A stretch of DNA of 53,958 bases from Corynebacterium sp. (GCA_030531005.1 JAUMTW010000004.1:234917-288874), one strand, 5' to 3'; shown: positions 18,589 through 30,351, numbered from the stretch's first letter. Notes: generated from the letters alone by a model not told the origin. A program made the numbers and translations.

Positions 18589-19966
18589 CGTTGAAGCCTC
18601 GCAAGGCCTCGAGTACCTGATCAACGTATGCTGCTACCACTGGAAAGCGGGTATCGCCTTCACGGCGGGCAAAACGCGCCAAGGCCTCAAAGGTCTCAAT
18701 GAGGTCCTGCAAAGCCAGCAGCTGAAATTCGCGCCACTGGGCATACTCTGGCTCCAGCGCACCAAAGGCATCATTGACCGGACCTTTGCCCAATATGGTG
18801 CAGCTGGAGGTAAAAAGATGCTCAGCGATAGCATCTGGAGATAAGCCAGTAATGGCATCTAGGTCTGCTAATTCATCTTGGCCTTCAAAATCTGTTAACG
18901 CCAAGAGACGCCAATTCAGCAGACATAGACTCATCAAGGACCAACCAACAAGCGCGGTAATAATACGTGCATGTAGGCGATCGCGGTTTTGCACATTCGG
19001 CCACAACTTAGCTACCTCTGGCACCCAGGCATCAATGAATACATCAGTCTCATCATCACTGATCTCGCTACTGAGCAGGTATTGCGGGAAGCCAGCAATC
19101 ACGCTGGCGAGGTCGAAAGCACAATCATAAAAGCCTGCGTTTTCGTAGTCTAAGAATTGGGGGCGATCGGCCACGATAATGTTATCCGGCGTAATGCCAA
19201 AAGGCGTGAAGGCTCGATGCTGGCCATGGGTTAAGCGCCGCTGGGCATCTGCAGCAAATTCCGCGACCACCGGCGGTAACGGCAGGCCGTGCCGATGCAA
19301 CAGTTCAGCTCCTACCGGTATTGCGATACTCAACAGGCGACGACTGCGATTGAATTCTTGTGACATCATCGCGGTCTTTTGCATCATGCGCCGAGTGAGA
19401 ATATCGAAATTGGCTTCCAACATTGCGGTGCTGGCATGCATCTTTCCAATTGCCTCGCCTAAGGAGCGCAGGATTTCAATGCGCAAGCCTGGTACTGCAG
19501 ATTCTAAAAGCTGGGCGAAAGTATCGCCATCACCGGAATCAGAGATAATAAGCAGGCGTTGATCTAAATCGTGAGCGATAAGATAAGGTCCGGGGCGCAC
19601 CTCGGTTTGCAGCGACGTGGTGAATTGATACGCCACGATCTCGCGCATGAGCAGGATTTTATCTAAGGAAGAGCCGGTGTCTACGATGTACTTCACCACA
19701 GCAGTGCGGGCGTCGAAATACGGGGTGGGCGCTAACTTAATACGCAGCACAATTGCCTGACCAGAGCCTTGAAGACGTTGATAATCCGAAATCTTCTGGG
19801 TACCACCCAGGCGCTGGCTGAGTAATTGAGCCGCAGCATCGATGACATCATCGATATTAACCTCGACTGCTGGGTCAGGCACTAAATCTTGGTTCGAGGG
19901 CTGCGCTGTTGGCGTCCCCGGATCCACGGTTCCATCCGTGGCTGCTTCAGGATTTGGTGTGGTCAT
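18578..19966 (-). CDS. Aminoglycoside phosphotransferase-fold protein, probably a pseudokinase
   Basis: 462 residues from the ATG at 19966 (a GTG 36 bases earlier is possible; neither has a strong ribosome binding site). A Pro/Thr-rich N-terminus of ~35 residues precedes an APH/choline-kinase-like domain: Lys92 in AVVKYI and Glu109 in REIVAYQF fit the ATP Lys-Glu pair, and Asp273 in QFLDYENAG fits the metal-binding Asp. The catalytic-loop position reads FGITPDNII (256-264) where HGDxxxxN is expected, so the catalytic Asp is missing while the Asn is kept. Function unknown. Overlaps rarA and follows aspS across about 230 bases. Confidence 0.7.
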   Translation of the reverse strand: MTTPNPEAATDGTVDPGTPTAQPSNQDLVPDPAVEVNIDDVIDAAAQLLSQRLGGTQKISDYQRLQGSGQAIVLRIKLAPTPYFDARTAVVKYIVDTGSSLDKILLMREIVAYQFTTSLQTEVRPGPYLIAHDLDQRLLIISDSGDGDTFAQLLESAVPGLRIEILRSLGEAIGKMHASTAMLEANFDILTRRMMQKTAMMSQEFNRSRRLLSIAIPVGAELLHRHGLPLPPVVAEFAADAQRRLTHGQHRAFTPFGITPDNIIVADRPQFLDYENAGFYDCAFDLASVIAGFPQYLLSSEISDDETDVFIDAWVPEVAKLWPNVQNRDRLHARIITALVGWSLMSLCLLNWRLLALTDFEGQDELADLDAITGLSPDAIAEHLFTSSCTILGKGPVNDAFGALEPEYAQWREFQLLALQDLIETFEALARFARREGDTRFPVVAAYVDQVLEALRGFNDGN

Positions 19967-20197
19967 TGCGCTAAAACTTTCTTTAAAGCTTGTTTTCATC
20001 ACTAACTAAAAGGCTGCCACCTAGTATGCCAGGTATGGCTGCGGAGACGCTGGACTCATACCCCCGAAAATTAGAATGCCGCGCAGCACAAAGCACCTTA
20101 ACCTCCTATCCTTGCAGGCTAAGGCGCTAATTATGGTGCTGATAGCACGCAGTAGACTCACAGAATGTTGATGTGAGTCGCGCGCGAAAAACGGTTT

Positions 20198-22015
20198 TTA
20201 TTCCGCTGGGGTTGCCTTAGGCGCAGTCTTGGCCGCCTTTGGCTTGAAGTCCACACCAGTTTCCCGACGCTGTTCAACTGGGATTGGGGCAGGAGCATCG
20301 GTGAGTGGATCGACGCCGCCACCGGACTTCGGGAAGGCAATAACATCGCGGATGGAATCGAAGCCACCAAGCAAGGAGACGATACGGTCCCAGCCGAAGG
20401 CGATACCACCGTGTGGAGGTGCACCATAAGAGAAGGCCTCAAGCAAGAATCCGAACTTCTCTTGGGCTTCTTCTTCGCTAATACCCATGACGTCAAACAC
20501 GCGCTGCTGGATGTCTTGGCGGTGAATACGAATCGAACCGCCACCAATTTCATTGCCGTTGCAGACGATGTCGTAGGCGTAGGACAATGCACTGCCTGGA
20601 TCCTTATCAAAAGTATCCATGTATTCGGGCTTTGGTGAGGTGAAAGCATGGTGTACTGCAGTCCACTTCGAGTGGCCTAAGGCGACGTCACCAGAAGCAG
20701 TGGCATCTGCAGCCGACTCGAATAATGGGGCGTCAACAACCCACACGAAGGCCCAGTCGCCTTCTTTGATCAGGCCCAACTTGGTTGCGATCTCATTACG
20801 AGCAGCGCCTAGCAAAGCACGAGAGGACTTTACATCGCCGGCTGCGAAGAAGATGCAATCGCCTGGCTTAGCACCCACGTGCGCTGCGATGCCAGCGCGC
20901 TCTTCTTCTGTGATGTTCTTTGCTACAGGGCCGGTGAGCTCGCCATCTTCACCAACAAGGATGTAGGCCAAGCCCTTTGCACCACGTTGCTTCGCCCAAT
21001 CTTGCCACGCATCTAGCTGACGGCGAGGCTGCGAGGCTCCGCCTTCCATCACAACAGCACCAACGTAGTCATTTTGGAACACGCGGAAGGTGGTGTCCTT
21101 GAAGAACTCGGTGCACTCGGTGATCTCAATGTCAAAGCGCAGATCTGGCTTATCAGAACCATAGCGGCGCATTGCATCGGCATAAGTCATTCGTGGGATT
21201 GGCGTGGTGATTTCATAACCAATGAGCTTCCACAGTTCAATCAAGATTTCTTCAGCGAGGTTGATGATATCTTCTTGGTCAACGAAGCTCATCTCCACAT
21301 CGAGCTGGGTGAACTCTGGCTGACGATCGGCACGAAAATCCTCATCGCGGTAGCAGCGTGCGATCTGGTAATAGCGCTCCATGCCGCCAACCATAAGTAG
21401 CTGCTTGAACAATTGTGGAGACTGTGGCAGAGCATACCAGGAACCTGGGCGCAGACGTGCTGGTACCAGGAAGTCGCGGGCGCCTTCTGGTGTCGAGCGA
21501 GTCAACGTTGGGGTCTCGATCTCCACGAAGTCATTGCGATGCAGTACCGCACGTGCTGCCTGATTAGCCTTAGAACGCAAGCGCAATGCATCGCCTTGCT
21601 GTGGGCGGCGCAGATCGAGATAGCGGTACTTCAAGCGGGTCTCCTCGCCTACTTCACCGCTATGGGCTGAATCATCAACCTGGAATGGCAACGCCTGCGC
21701 TGCAGAGAGCACTTCCAAAGCGGTGACATTGACCTCAATCTCACCGGACGCCAAGGCTGGGTTCTCAGAGCCTTCTGGGCGCCTTTCGACGATACCGGTA
21801 ACTTCGATGCAGTATTCGCTACGCAAGTTATGTGCTTGCTCGGCAACCTCAGCATTGCGGAATACTACTTGGGCAACACCGGAGGCATCACGTAAATCAA
21901 TAAAGATTACGCCGCCATGGTCACGGCGCCGGGACACCCATCCAGCCAGTTGCACTTCCTTGTCAACATGGTCTGCACGGAGTTCACCGGCCAAATGCGT
22001 ACGATACACGAGCAT
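20198..22015 (-). CDS. aspS: Aspartyl-tRNA synthetase (bacterial type)
   Basis: 605 residues, the long bacterial form with a GAD insertion. N-terminal OB-fold anticodon domain ([19 protein letters not shown]), motif 2 region [24 protein letters not shown], and motif 3 in [14 protein letters not shown]. The C-terminal 30 residues are Lys/Ala/Pro rich. ATG at 22015 is selected (AAAGG four bases upstream) over a TTG 12 bases earlier. In actinobacteria that make Asn-tRNA by transamidation this enzyme can be non-discriminating; this cannot be decided here. Divergent from sdaA. Confidence 0.97.
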   Translation of the reverse strand: MLVYRTHLAGELRADHVDKEVQLAGWVSRRRDHGGVIFIDLRDASGVAQVVFRNAEVAEQAHNLRSEYCIEVTGIVERRPEGSENPALASGEIEVNVTALEVLSAAQALPFQVDDSAHSGEVGEETRLKYRYLDLRRPQQGDALRLRSKANQAARAVLHRNDFVEIETPTLTRSTPEGARDFLVPARLRPGSWYALPQSPQLFKQLLMVGGMERYYQIARCYRDEDFRADRQPEFTQLDVEMSFVDQEDIINLAEEILIELWKLIGYEITTPIPRMTYADAMRRYGSDKPDLRFDIEITECTEFFKDTTFRVFQNDYVGAVVMEGGASQPRRQLDAWQDWAKQRGAKGLAYILVGEDGELTGPVAKNITEEERAGIAAHVGAKPGDCIFFAAGDVKSSRALLGAARNEIATKLGLIKEGDWAFVWVVDAPLFESAADATASGDVALGHSKWTAVHHAFTSPKPEYMDTFDKDPGSALSYAYDIVCNGNEIGGGSIRIHRQDIQQRVFDVMGISEEEAQEKFGFLLEAFSYGAPPHGGIAFGWDRIVSLLGGFDSIRDVIAFPKSGGGVDPLTDAPAPIPVEQRRETGVDFKPKAAKTAPKATPAE

Positions 22016-22086
22016 CAAACCTTTCAACTCTGGAGCAAAATTCTGCGTTTCCTTGCAAAATTCAAGGGAAAGCGCACATTCTTTAC

Positions 22087-22092
22087 AGTATA
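22087..22092 (-). promoter_or_regulatory. Candidate -10 element of aspS
   Basis: Minus-strand TATACT preceded by GGT, about 70 bases upstream of the aspS ATG. No clear -35 at the expected distance. A leader of roughly 65 bases would result. Confidence 0.4.
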
Positions 22093-22421
22093 ACCATCAT
22101 ACCGAGCTAATCCATACTTCAACCCACCTGCCTTGACGCACCGTACCGGTTCATCTCCCACGATCCTGAATTTTTCATAGAATGACGAATTTCTTCTCAG
22201 AGTCCCACCCTAGGAATCGAAAACTCGTGTAGCCTAGGAAGCCAGAGATGACACGCCAGGCGCATGTTAGACCATAAGATTATGCAAGACCTGTCGTACT
22301 CATCACCCACCCCTTAGACCCTCACAACTGATCTTTAGATCTTCCACTCACTTCCCTGCACCAACTTCGCTGCACCAATTTCCCGGACTACGCCGGTACT
22401 TTACGCTGATAGGAGGATGCC
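22093..22421. other. Divergent aspS/sdaA intergenic region with short repeats
   Basis: No gene. It contains an 8-bp direct repeat CCTAGGAA (22209-22216 and 22233-22240, 24 bases apart; the CCTAGG core is itself palindromic), a short palindrome GATCT-TT-AGATC (22330-22341) and a 14-bp imperfect tandem duplication beginning CTGCACCAA (22356-22383) just before sdaA. These are candidates for regulator sites of sdaA. I cannot name a regulator. Confidence 0.45.
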
Positions 22422-23843
22422 ATGACGATTAGCGCCATAGACATGTTCAGCATTGGAGTCGGCCCTTCTTCCTCCCATACCGTGGGCCCCATGCGCGCGG
22501 CCAATGCATTCGCCACAACCTACGGCGAGCAAATCTATACTCCAGGTGCACAGGTGCGTATCACTTTATACGGCTCCTTAGCTGCCACCGGTGTCGGGCA
22601 TGGCACCGATCGCGCAGCAATTGTTGGCTTAGTTGGCTACACCCCTACTAGCATTACTCCGGATATCGCGCCGGTCTTCGGCGCGACCATCGAGACGCAA
22701 GGGAGCATCAGTGGTCCTGCAGGCAGCGTGCGCTATGAACTCATCTTTAATTTTGAAGCCTTACGTGCCCATCCAAATGCATTAACCTTTGAACTACTCA
22801 TTGATGATGCTGTGTGCGCAGCACAAACCTACTATTCAGTTGGTGGTGGGTTTATTCTTGATTCCGAAGCCATGGATGCCCAACAAGCCGAAGGTGAATT
22901 AGGTGCTGGCGTTTCTACACGCGGACACAATGTAGATGTGCCCTATCCTTTCACCACTGGCACCGAGCTGTTACGCAGGTGTACGGACCACAACCTCAGC
23001 ATCCCTACTGTGATGGCTGCGAATGAGGCTGCGCTCTATGCCGACCACGGACCACAGGCACCTTCGTATGCCCTGGAGTATCTCGATGAAGTTTGGGCTA
23101 CTATGCGGCGAACAGTGACTGCAGGCATTGCCACCACCGGCCAATTACCTGGCGGCTTAGGGGTCATGCGCCGCGCCCCACAACTGTACGCAAGCCTGAT
23201 TACCGAGGCTGATTCCGGCACCCAAGATGCCTTATGGGGGATGGAGTGGGTGAATCTCTATGCCTTAGCAGTCAATGAAGAAAATGCCGCAGGCGGACGC
23301 ATTGTTACTGCCCCAACGAATGGTGCTGCCGGAATTATCCCCGCTGTCCTGCACTATGCTCGAGATTTCACCGCCGGATTCCACAGTCACTCGCACCGCA
23401 ACTTCCTACTAACAGCGGCAGCAATCGGCATCATCATCAAAGAAAATGCCTCGATCTCTGGGGCGGAAGTTGGATGTCAAGGAGAGGTGGGCTCTGCCGC
23501 TGCCATGGCCGCAGCCGGCTTATGCCAAATCCTAGGAGGTAGCCCCGCTGAAGTGGAACATGCCGCAGAAATCGCACTCGAGCACAACTTAGGTCTCACC
23601 TGTGATCCAGTAGGTGGGCTGGTGCAAATCCCCTGCATTGAGCGCAATGCCATTGGTGCGGTCAAGGCAATTAATGCCGCGCGTATGTCCATGCGCAATA
23701 CTTCCCCACACCATGTGAGCCTAGATGATGTGGTGGAGACTATGGCGCAGACTGGACGCGATATGTTGACCAAGTATAAGGAAACTTCTACTGGAGGGTT
23801 GGCTATTCAGCTGGGCTTACCGGTAAATATCACGGAATGTTAG
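22422..23843 (+). CDS. sdaA: L-serine dehydratase, iron-sulfur type, single chain
   Basis: 473 residues with beta and alpha parts fused. [27 protein letters not shown] is the typical N-terminal start; the C-terminal half has [46 protein letters not shown], which hold the cysteines of the oxygen-labile [4Fe-4S] cluster. It deaminates L-serine to pyruvate. An AGGAGG box lies just before the ATG. Plus-strand gene divergent from aspS and convergent with hisS; the shared terminator at 23897-23926 closes both. Confidence 0.96.
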   Translation: MTISAIDMFSIGVGPSSSHTVGPMRAANAFATTYGEQIYTPGAQVRITLYGSLAATGVGHGTDRAAIVGLVGYTPTSITPDIAPVFGATIETQGSISGPAGSVRYELIFNFEALRAHPNALTFELLIDDAVCAAQTYYSVGGGFILDSEAMDAQQAEGELGAGVSTRGHNVDVPYPFTTGTELLRRCTDHNLSIPTVMAANEAALYADHGPQAPSYALEYLDEVWATMRRTVTAGIATTGQLPGGLGVMRRAPQLYASLITEADSGTQDALWGMEWVNLYALAVNEENAAGGRIVTAPTNGAAGIIPAVLHYARDFTAGFHSHSHRNFLLTAAAIGIIIKENASISGAEVGCQGEVGSAAAMAAAGLCQILGGSPAEVEHAAEIALEHNLGLTCDPVGGLVQIPCIERNAIGAVKAINAARMSMRNTSPHHVSLDDVVETMAQTGRDMLTKYKETSTGGLAIQLGLPVNITEC

Positions 23844-23896
23844 TTCTTCGCTGTATTACTGCCTCACATAACTTGAACTTGTACTACACGAGGCAA

Positions 23897-23926
23897 AAGC
23901 GCCTGGAAAAGTTTTCCCAGGCGCTT
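23897..23926. terminator. Bidirectional intrinsic terminator between sdaA and hisS
   Basis: Perfect 10-bp stem AAGCGCCTGG / CCAGGCGCTT with a 10-base loop; CTTT follows on the plus strand and TTTTGCC on the minus strand. It sits between two convergent stops (23843 and 23940), so it probably serves both genes. Confidence 0.85.
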
Positions 23927-23939
23927 CTTTGCCGCTCGC

Positions 23940-25208
23940 TTACTGCTCGAGGAGCTTGCGGATTTCTTCCACAACTTCAGCGCGTGCAATAGTGCGCTGT
24001 TCTTGGGTGCGCATGTCTTTTAGCACGATGTTGTTACTCTGTAACTCATTTTCTCCCAGGATTACTGCCACCTGAGCACCGGAACGATCCGCTTGCTTCA
24101 TTGCAGCCTTCAAGCTCCGGTCGCCATAAGCAATATCAGTAGCAATATTTGCTCCGCGTAACTCATACGCCAGGTGCACCAAGGACTGCTTGGCAGCTGC
24201 ACCCATCGGTACTCCGAACACAGCAACGCGGGTATGAGGGGCTGCTTCTTGCTGCTCTACCTCGCGAGCAAGCATGCAACGATCGACTCCAAGTGCATAG
24301 CCAATGCCAGAAAGCTCAGAGCCCCCAAGTTGGGACATCAAACCATCGTAGCGGCCACCGCCACCGATACCAGATTGTGCACCAAGGCCATCGTGGACAA
24401 ACTCGAAGCAAGTCTTGGTGTAATAGTCCAGACCGCGAACTAAGCGCGGGTTGATCTCGTATTCCACCTGCATGTCATCAAGTAGCCCAGTCACAGTCTC
24501 GAAGTGCTCCCTGCACTCTGGGCTTAAGTAATCCAGCATCAACGGGGCATCTGCGGTCATTTCTTTGACCTCAGGGCGTTTATCATCTAATACCCGCAGC
24601 GGATTAAGCTCTGCACGTTGGCGGGTGGCCTCATCGAGTGGCAATGCAAAGAGGAATTGCTGTAATGCTTCACGATACGCAGGGCGGCAGGTGGCATCAC
24701 CTAAGCTAGTGAGCTCTAAACGGAAGCCGTGAATACCTGCAGCATGCAAACTTGCAACACCAACAGCGATAACTTCTGCATCCAGGGCTGGGTCATCGAC
24801 ACCGATAGCCTCAATACCCATCTGTTGCAACTGCCGATAGCGGCCTGCCTGTGGGCGTTCATAGCGGAAGAAGGGGCCAGTGTACTGCATCTTAATTGGC
24901 AGAGGGCCGCGATCGAGGTGGTGCTGGATGACAGTACGCATCACACCAGCAGTACCTTCGGGTCGCAAAGTAACTGAACGTCCACCCTTATCCGCAAAGG
25001 TGTACATTTCCTTACTTACTACGTCGGTGGATTCGCCTACGCCACGAGCGAATAAGGAGGTGTCTTCAAAAATTGGTAGCTCGATATGCTCGTATCCGGC
25101 CAATCGTGCTTGGTGCACGAATGTATCGCGCACCGCACTAAAGTGGGCGGACTGCGGGGGAAAATACTCCGGGATGCCTTTAGGGGCTTGAATCGTGCTC
25201 TTACTCAC
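23940..25208 (-). CDS. hisS: Histidyl-tRNA synthetase
   Basis: 422 residues, class II. N-terminal core with [17 protein letters not shown] and [12 protein letters not shown] (motif 1/histidine A region), motif 2 in [27 protein letters not shown], histidine-binding [15 protein letters not shown] and motif 3 GGGGRYDGL...[11 protein letters not shown]; the C-terminal anticodon domain follows. GTG start at 25208. The MBL hydrolase gene lies upstream in the same direction across an 88-base gap, so they may share a transcript. Confidence 0.97.
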   Translation of the reverse strand: MSKSTIQAPKGIPEYFPPQSAHFSAVRDTFVHQARLAGYEHIELPIFEDTSLFARGVGESTDVVSKEMYTFADKGGRSVTLRPEGTAGVMRTVIQHHLDRGPLPIKMQYTGPFFRYERPQAGRYRQLQQMGIEAIGVDDPALDAEVIAVGVASLHAAGIHGFRLELTSLGDATCRPAYREALQQFLFALPLDEATRQRAELNPLRVLDDKRPEVKEMTADAPLMLDYLSPECREHFETVTGLLDDMQVEYEINPRLVRGLDYYTKTCFEFVHDGLGAQSGIGGGGRYDGLMSQLGGSELSGIGYALGVDRCMLAREVEQQEAAPHTRVAVFGVPMGAAAKQSLVHLAYELRGANIATDIAYGDRSLKAAMKQADRSGAQVAVILGENELQSNNIVLKDMRTQEQRTIARAEVVEEIRKLLEQ

Positions 25209-25296
25209 GATTGTCTACTCTACAACATCCCCCGGCATCTTTAAGCGAACCCCACGTGAGCGCCACTGCCCTCAAGCCTGCGCTCTACCTCGTTTC

Positions 25297-25959
25297 CTAG
25301 CGCTGCGCGCATGTATTCTCATCGAGTTGTAGATATGGATTACTATTCCGCTCTTGAGCCATGGTGGTTGCAGGCCCGTGTCCGGGCACAATCGTTAAGC
25401 TATCCGGCAGAGTGAGCACTTGCTCTTTGAGTGTTGTTTGCATCACTGCAGGATCAGAACCTGGCAAATCCGTGCGGCCAATCGATCCTTGGAAAACTAC
25501 ATCACCGCTGAAACACAGCTCCGGGCCTACCAAGAGCATACTTCCTGGGGAATGCCCTGGTGCATGGCGCAGCATATAATCTTGGCCTGCAATAGCAATG
25601 GTTTCACCAGCGGTAAGGTTTTCGACCTTATTCGGTTGCACCATCTTATGCGCTGCACACAACACCTTGGCTTGTTCGGAAACTCCGTCGCCGCCTTCGA
25701 GCATGTATGCATCCGCAGGATGAATATGTATCGGCAATCCGTAATGGTTAGCTAGACGCGCAGCATCGCGACTGTGATCTAAATGCCCATGCGTGAGGAT
25801 GACATGCATGAGTTCTAAATCGGCATCATCAAGAAAATCTCGGACGACGTCGAACGCATCAACACCTGGATCGATGACCGTGGCCTGCGTGCCATCATCG
25901 ATAATATAACAGTTGGTTTGGAATGGTCCCGCAACAAAACTGCGGATCGTTGGTGACAT
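25297..25959 (-). CDS. Metallo-beta-lactamase-fold hydrolase (glyoxalase II-like)
   Basis: 220 residues. The metal-binding motif THGHLDHSRD gives His57, His59, Asp61 and His62; further ligands are His134 region in RHAPGHSPGSM, Asp in CFSGDVVF and the late His in VPGHGPATTM. This is the glyoxalase II-like subgroup and is often found before hisS in actinobacteria. It probably hydrolyses a thioester such as a mycothiol- or other S-acyl conjugate, but the substrate cannot be read from sequence. Confidence 0.88.
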   Translation of the reverse strand: MSPTIRSFVAGPFQTNCYIIDDGTQATVIDPGVDAFDVVRDFLDDADLELMHVILTHGHLDHSRDAARLANHYGLPIHIHPADAYMLEGGDGVSEQAKVLCAAHKMVQPNKVENLTAGETIAIAGQDYMLRHAPGHSPGSMLLVGPELCFSGDVVFQGSIGRTDLPGSDPAVMQTTLKEQVLTLPDSLTIVPGHGPATTMAQERNSNPYLQLDENTCAQR

Positions 25960-26131
25960 GGATACTTACCTCTCGCCCGGTGCTGCTTTCTGCCTGCAAC
26001 CGATGCCGGCAGAAGAATCGCTTGGTTTTCATTATGGCACGCAAATCCAAATCAGCATGGGTACATTTTGTTTCGTACCTAATACACGGAACGCCGCAGC
26101 TACCTTGCGAATACCGCTTGTAGAGAGCAAG

Positions 26132-26166
26132 CATCCCCCACTGCAGTATGAACAGTGTGGGGGATG
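26132..26166. terminator. GC-rich hairpin between tpx and the MBL hydrolase
   Basis: CATCCCCCA / TGGGGGATG, a perfect 9-bp stem. It lies about 75 bases beyond the tpx stop on the minus strand, with no T-run there; the plus side has AACTTTTATG. Probably ends the tpx transcript; the rest of 25960-26240 shows nothing else clear. Confidence 0.5.
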
Positions 26167-26240
26167 AACTTTTATGAAGCCATGTCGCGATTATTCCTCA
26201 TGCTACTGGATTGGAGTGCGGCTGGATTAGGGCTTCATCA

Positions 26241-26735
26241 CTATGCCAGGGCCGCGAGTACGGCATCGTAGTCAGGCTCTTCAGTGATCTCTGGTACCAG
26301 CTGTACGTAGCTCACCTTGCCCGCGGTATCAAGCACAATAACGGTACGTGCCAATAGGCCCTGCAGTGGCGAATCTACGAGCTCGACACCAGCGGTCGTG
26401 CCAAAGTCGCTGCGGAATGCAGAAGTTGCTACCACATTCTCAATGCCCTCAGCACCACAGAAACGGTCCAATGCGAATGGCAAATCCTTAGAAATGCACA
26501 GTACAACGGTGTTATCTAGGTTGGCGGCCTTCTCATTAAAATGGCGCACCGTGGCAGCACATACACCAGTGTCGATGGATGGGAAAATATTGAGTACAAC
26601 CTGCTTGCCAGCGAAATCTGCAGGGGATACTTCTGCTAGGTCGGTACCTACCACGCTGAAGTCCAAGGTACTGCCGACCTCTGGCAGGTCTGCGATAGTA
26701 TGGGCGGAGGCTCCTTGAAATTTCGTTTCAGTCAT
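26241..26735 (-). CDS. tpx: Thiol peroxidase (Tpx, atypical 2-Cys peroxiredoxin)
   Basis: 164 residues, the usual length. Peroxidatic Cys59 lies in [14 protein letters not shown] and the resolving Cys93 in [11 protein letters not shown]; a further Cys80 is present in [16 protein letters not shown]. Reduces hydroperoxides in the cytoplasm using a thioredoxin or mycoredoxin system. The ATG at 26735 is chosen because the protein family begins shortly before FQGASAHTI; the hydrophobic in-frame extension upstream is not part of the family. Divergent from the cyclophilin gene, with about 140 bases between starts. Confidence 0.95.
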   Translation of the reverse strand: MTETKFQGASAHTIADLPEVGSTLDFSVVGTDLAEVSPADFAGKQVVLNIFPSIDTGVCAATVRHFNEKAANLDNTVVLCISKDLPFALDRFCGAEGIENVVATSAFRSDFGTTAGVELVDSPLQGLLARTVIVLDTAGKVSYVQLVPEITEEPDYDAVLAALA

Positions 26736-26878
26736 AGCTGCCAGGGTAAGCAAAAAGCTGGCCGTGTGCCACAATAATCCAAAATCGAGCAACACTATTG
26801 GGGGTATGTTCGCTTTTTAATCCCCAGGTATTAAGATGGTTAACGTTTTCGGTGCCATACTGTATAGAAAGGTTTGAC

Positions 26879-27781
26879 TTGTCTACAAACAAACAACGAC
26901 GCGCAGAATCCATGCAGCGCCTGGAAAAAGAAATCAAGTCGCGAGACCGCGCAGAAAAGACCAAGCCCTTAGGCGTTGTCGCCTTGGCTGCTGTTTCTGT
27001 GATTGCCATCGTCGGCGGCATTTGGTGGGCCACCACTGCAGGGAATGACGCTGATGACGAGGACGTCGTTGCTGAGAGCACCACTGACAGTGAAAACACC
27101 ACAGAAGACGATGTCGATCTCAGCTCTTATAAGCGCATCGAATTAAAGCGCACCACTGCGCTTGATGACACAGTCACCTGTACCTATACCAAAACCGACA
27201 ATGCTTCCCGCGATGTCAGCATCCCAGATAGCGATAATGTGTCTGCAACCGGCACCGTTGCAGTAACCTTCACCACCAATACTGGTGATATCGACTTGGA
27301 GCTCGATCGTTCCCTGGCACCATGTACCGTCAACGCCATCGAGCACCTCGTTGATGAGGGATACTACGATAACACCGTCTGCCACCGAATGACCTCTGGC
27401 GCATTGAACGTGCTCCAGTGCGGTGACCCAAGTGGCACTGGTTCCGGTGGACCCGGCTTCCAGTTCGCCAATGAGTTCCCAACTGATGACGAGTCCTACG
27501 CCCCATCCACTGATGGCAGCACCGAAGGTGAGCAGGTTGTTTACCCGGCCGGCACCATCGCCATGGCGAATAGCGGTATTTCCAGCCCAACCAATGGCTC
27601 CCAGTTCTTCTTGAACTATAAGGATTCATTGCTGATGCCTAACTACACCGTGTTCGGCACAATCGGTGATACCGGCATGAAGACTTTACAGGAGATCGCG
27701 GCTAAGGGCATCGAAAATGGTGCGACCGATGGCGCACCTGCTGAAGAGGTCACCATCAAGTCTGCAACGGTGAATACCTAA
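26879..27781 (+). CDS. ppiA: Membrane-anchored cyclophilin-type peptidyl-prolyl isomerase
   Basis: About 300 residues from a TTG at 26879 (AAAGG six bases upstream); the preceding in-frame codons overlap the promoter region. The N-terminus STNKQRRAESMQRLEKEIKSRDRAEK is basic and probably cytoplasmic; one membrane helix follows (PLGVVALAAVSVIAIVGGIWW), then an acidic Ser/Thr linker and a cyclophilin domain with YDNTVCHRM, TGSGGPGFQFANEF, AGTIAMANSG, TNGSQFFLNY and YTVFGTI. Two cysteines in the domain (LAPC and VCHRM/LQCGD) could pair outside the cell. It likely helps fold exported proteins. Confidence 0.92.
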   Translation: MSTNKQRRAESMQRLEKEIKSRDRAEKTKPLGVVALAAVSVIAIVGGIWWATTAGNDADDEDVVAESTTDSENTTEDDVDLSSYKRIELKRTTALDDTVTCTYTKTDNASRDVSIPDSDNVSATGTVAVTFTTNTGDIDLELDRSLAPCTVNAIEHLVDEGYYDNTVCHRMTSGALNVLQCGDPSGTGSGGPGFQFANEFPTDDESYAPSTDGSTEGEQVVYPAGTIAMANSGISSPTNGSQFFLNYKDSLLMPNYTVFGTIGDTGMKTLQEIAAKGIENGATDGAPAEEVTIKSATVNT

Positions 27782-27832
27782 GCCATAACCGCCACGAGCA
27801 TCACACTCGTAGCGCAACGCGAACAACGTTAC

Positions 27833-27875
27833 AGTCCTAGTTCCCCTGATACTTTCAGGGTTACTAGGACTTTTT
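27833..27875 (+). terminator. Intrinsic terminator after the cyclophilin gene
   Basis: AGTCCTAGT pairs with ACTAGGACT, with further pairing of CCCTGA / TCAGGG inside, followed by TTTTTC. It starts about 50 bases after the stop. A classic intrinsic terminator. Confidence 0.92.
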
Positions 27876-28057
27876 CTCTGCACCACGGGTTGAGCTGCAG
27901 CTGTGTGAAACAATACCCCGCTGCCCTACTTCACCGCCCCCGATGCAACCCGGTAGCTAAACGGCCTCGCGGATACAGGATCCCCCAGCTAAGACAAAGA
28001 GCGCCCGGCAGGATTTTATCCTTACCTAAGCGCTCTCATGCTGTGCAGCGTTCCGGT

Positions 28058-30325
28058 TTAGTTCGTGACTACGCGATAAACATCGAACACACCTTCAACA
28101 TTGCGCAGCTGCGTCATCAACGAGCCCAGCTGCTTGCTATCGGATACTGAAAAGGTAAAGCGAACCGTGGCAACTCGATCGTCATTGGCATGAGAATTCA
28201 TCGACTCAACATTAATGCGCTGTTCGTTAATTACCCGGGTGATGTCCACTAAGAAACCTTCCCGATCCAAGGCTTCAAGCTGCACGGTTGCAGAGAACAC
28301 TGCCCCGCCTTCTTCAGCCCAGGCCACAGAGATAAGGCGCTGCTTTTCTTGTTGCAGCTTAGCCGAATTCACGCAATCGACTCGGTGCACTGAAATGCCA
28401 GCTCCGCGGGTAACGAACCCGAAAATCTCATCGCCTGGCACTGGCATACAACAACGAGCCAGCTTCGCCATCACATCAGGACTACCTTCTACGAGGATGC
28501 CAGAGGTTTCCGAGGAGCTTGGCCGATTTTTCACCAACTCGCTCATTGGAGTGCGCGAGACCAAGTCATCTTCGGCCTCGTCTTCATCACCAAAAATAGC
28601 AATCAGACGCTTGGCAACGTGCGGGGCGGTAATAGAACCTGCCCCAATAGCTGTGTAGAGGGAATCAACATCTGGATAGTGCAGCTCGGTTGCAACTTGG
28701 CGCATTGATTGCGCGGTAAACAACCGGTGCATCGGCAAGCCACCGCGCTGTACTTCAGCAGCCAGGGCATCACGACCTACCTCGAGATATTCTTCCCGGC
28801 GCTCCTTGGCAAACCATTGGCGAATCTTCGCTTTTGCCCGTGGGGAGACCACAAAGTCACGCCAGTCTTGGCTCGGACCACTATTCTGATCCTTCGAGGT
28901 AAAGATCTCTACCCTATCGCCAGACTTCAACTGTGACTCCAAGGCGACTAACTTGCCATTAACCTTGGCACCAATACAGCGGTGCCCAACCTCGGTGTGC
29001 ACAGCATAAGCGAAGTCTACTGGAGTCGAATTGGCAGGCAGGTTGATCACATCACCTTTCGGGGTGAACACAAAAATCTGCTTGCTGGTGAGGTCATAAC
29101 GCAAGGAATCCAAGAACTCGTTAGGATCTGCGGCTTCTTTTTGCCAATCCAGCAACTGACGCATCCAGGCCATCTGATCGACCTCAGCCTGCTCACCCTT
29201 GTGTGAGCCAGTGGTCTCCTTATAACGCCAGTGCGCAGCAATACCAAACTCGGCATTATAGTGCATCTCGTGCGTGCGGACCTGGACTTCGAGCGGCTTG
29301 CCATTCTTACCCATAACCGAAGTATGCAAAGACTGATACACCCCAAACTTTGGCGAGGATATATAGTCCTTAAACCGACCAGGCAAGGCTGCATATAAAG
29401 AATGGACCACACCGATTGCGGCATAGCAATTATTGACCGAGTCCACGAGAATGCGCAGACCAATGAGATCGAAGATCTCATCGAAACCTTTGCCACGCAC
29501 AACCATCTTTTGGTAAATCGACCAGTAGTGTTTTGGCCGGCCCATAACTGTGGCCGGGATATTGTTCTCTGCCAAGGCCTGCTGCAGTTCAGCAGAGATT
29601 TCCTTTAAGAAGCGATCGCGCGATGGGGCATGATCAGCCACCAGGCGCACGACCTCTTCATATTTCTTCGGATACAGGATTGCGAAACTTAAGTCTTCCA
29701 ATTCCCACTTCACGCTGGCCATACCCAGGCGGTGCGCCAGTGGAGCGATTACCTCGAGGGTTTGGCGCGCCTTCTTCGCCTGCTTTTCTGGCGGCAAAAA
29801 GCGCATGGTCCGCATATTATGCAGACGGTCAGCGACCTTAATAACCAGCACGCGAGGGTCTTGGGCCATAGCCACAATCATCTTGCGGATGGTCTCTGCC
29901 TCTGCGGCGGCACCCAAAGCAACCTTGTCTAATTTGGTCACTCCGTCAACTAAACGAGCAACTTCTTCACCAAAGTCTGTGGTTAAGTCCTCCAGGCTAT
30001 AATCGGTATCTTCCACCGTGTCATGCAATAAGGCTGCAACCAAAGTGGTGGTGTCCATACCGATTTCAGCTGCAATCGTGGCGACCGCTAAAGGGTGAGT
30101 AATATACGGATCCCCCGACTTGCGGAAGACCCCTTCATGCAGGCGCTCGGCAGTAGCATAGGCACGATCAAGCAATGCAGCATCTGCCTTAGGATGGAAT
30201 TCGCGGTGGATGGCCAGGAGAGGCTCAATAACCGGATTTATTTGCACGCGCCCGCCAGTTAAAGTGCGGGCAAGGCGTGCGGACACGGTGCGCATTGAAG
30301 AGGGCTGCCGTTGTTGTTGAGCCAT
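28058..30325 (-). CDS. rel: Bifunctional (p)ppGpp synthetase/hydrolase Rel
   Basis: 755 residues. Domains in order: HD hydrolase ([14 protein letters not shown] and [12 protein letters not shown], His101-Asp102), RelA/SpoT synthetase ([16 protein letters not shown] region here [31 protein letters not shown], then YQSLHTSV), TGS ([39 protein letters not shown]), and a C-terminal ACT domain ([25 protein letters not shown]). It makes and degrades the stringent-response alarmone. ATG at 30325 is favoured over an earlier TTG. Follows apt by 26 bases, so the two are probably co-transcribed. Confidence 0.97.
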   Translation of the reverse strand: MAQQQRQPSSMRTVSARLARTLTGGRVQINPVIEPLLAIHREFHPKADAALLDRAYATAERLHEGVFRKSGDPYITHPLAVATIAAEIGMDTTTLVAALLHDTVEDTDYSLEDLTTDFGEEVARLVDGVTKLDKVALGAAAEAETIRKMIVAMAQDPRVLVIKVADRLHNMRTMRFLPPEKQAKKARQTLEVIAPLAHRLGMASVKWELEDLSFAILYPKKYEEVVRLVADHAPSRDRFLKEISAELQQALAENNIPATVMGRPKHYWSIYQKMVVRGKGFDEIFDLIGLRILVDSVNNCYAAIGVVHSLYAALPGRFKDYISSPKFGVYQSLHTSVMGKNGKPLEVQVRTHEMHYNAEFGIAAHWRYKETTGSHKGEQAEVDQMAWMRQLLDWQKEAADPNEFLDSLRYDLTSKQIFVFTPKGDVINLPANSTPVDFAYAVHTEVGHRCIGAKVNGKLVALESQLKSGDRVEIFTSKDQNSGPSQDWRDFVVSPRAKAKIRQWFAKERREEYLEVGRDALAAEVQRGGLPMHRLFTAQSMRQVATELHYPDVDSLYTAIGAGSITAPHVAKRLIAIFGDEDEAEDDLVSRTPMSELVKNRPSSSETSGILVEGSPDVMAKLARCCMPVPGDEIFGFVTRGAGISVHRVDCVNSAKLQQEKQRLISVAWAEEGGAVFSATVQLEALDREGFLVDITRVINEQRINVESMNSHANDDRVATVRFTFSVSDSKQLGSLMTQLRNVEGVFDVYRVVTN

Positions 30326-30351
30326 GGCCAAAGCCTTTCTTATTTCATGTA

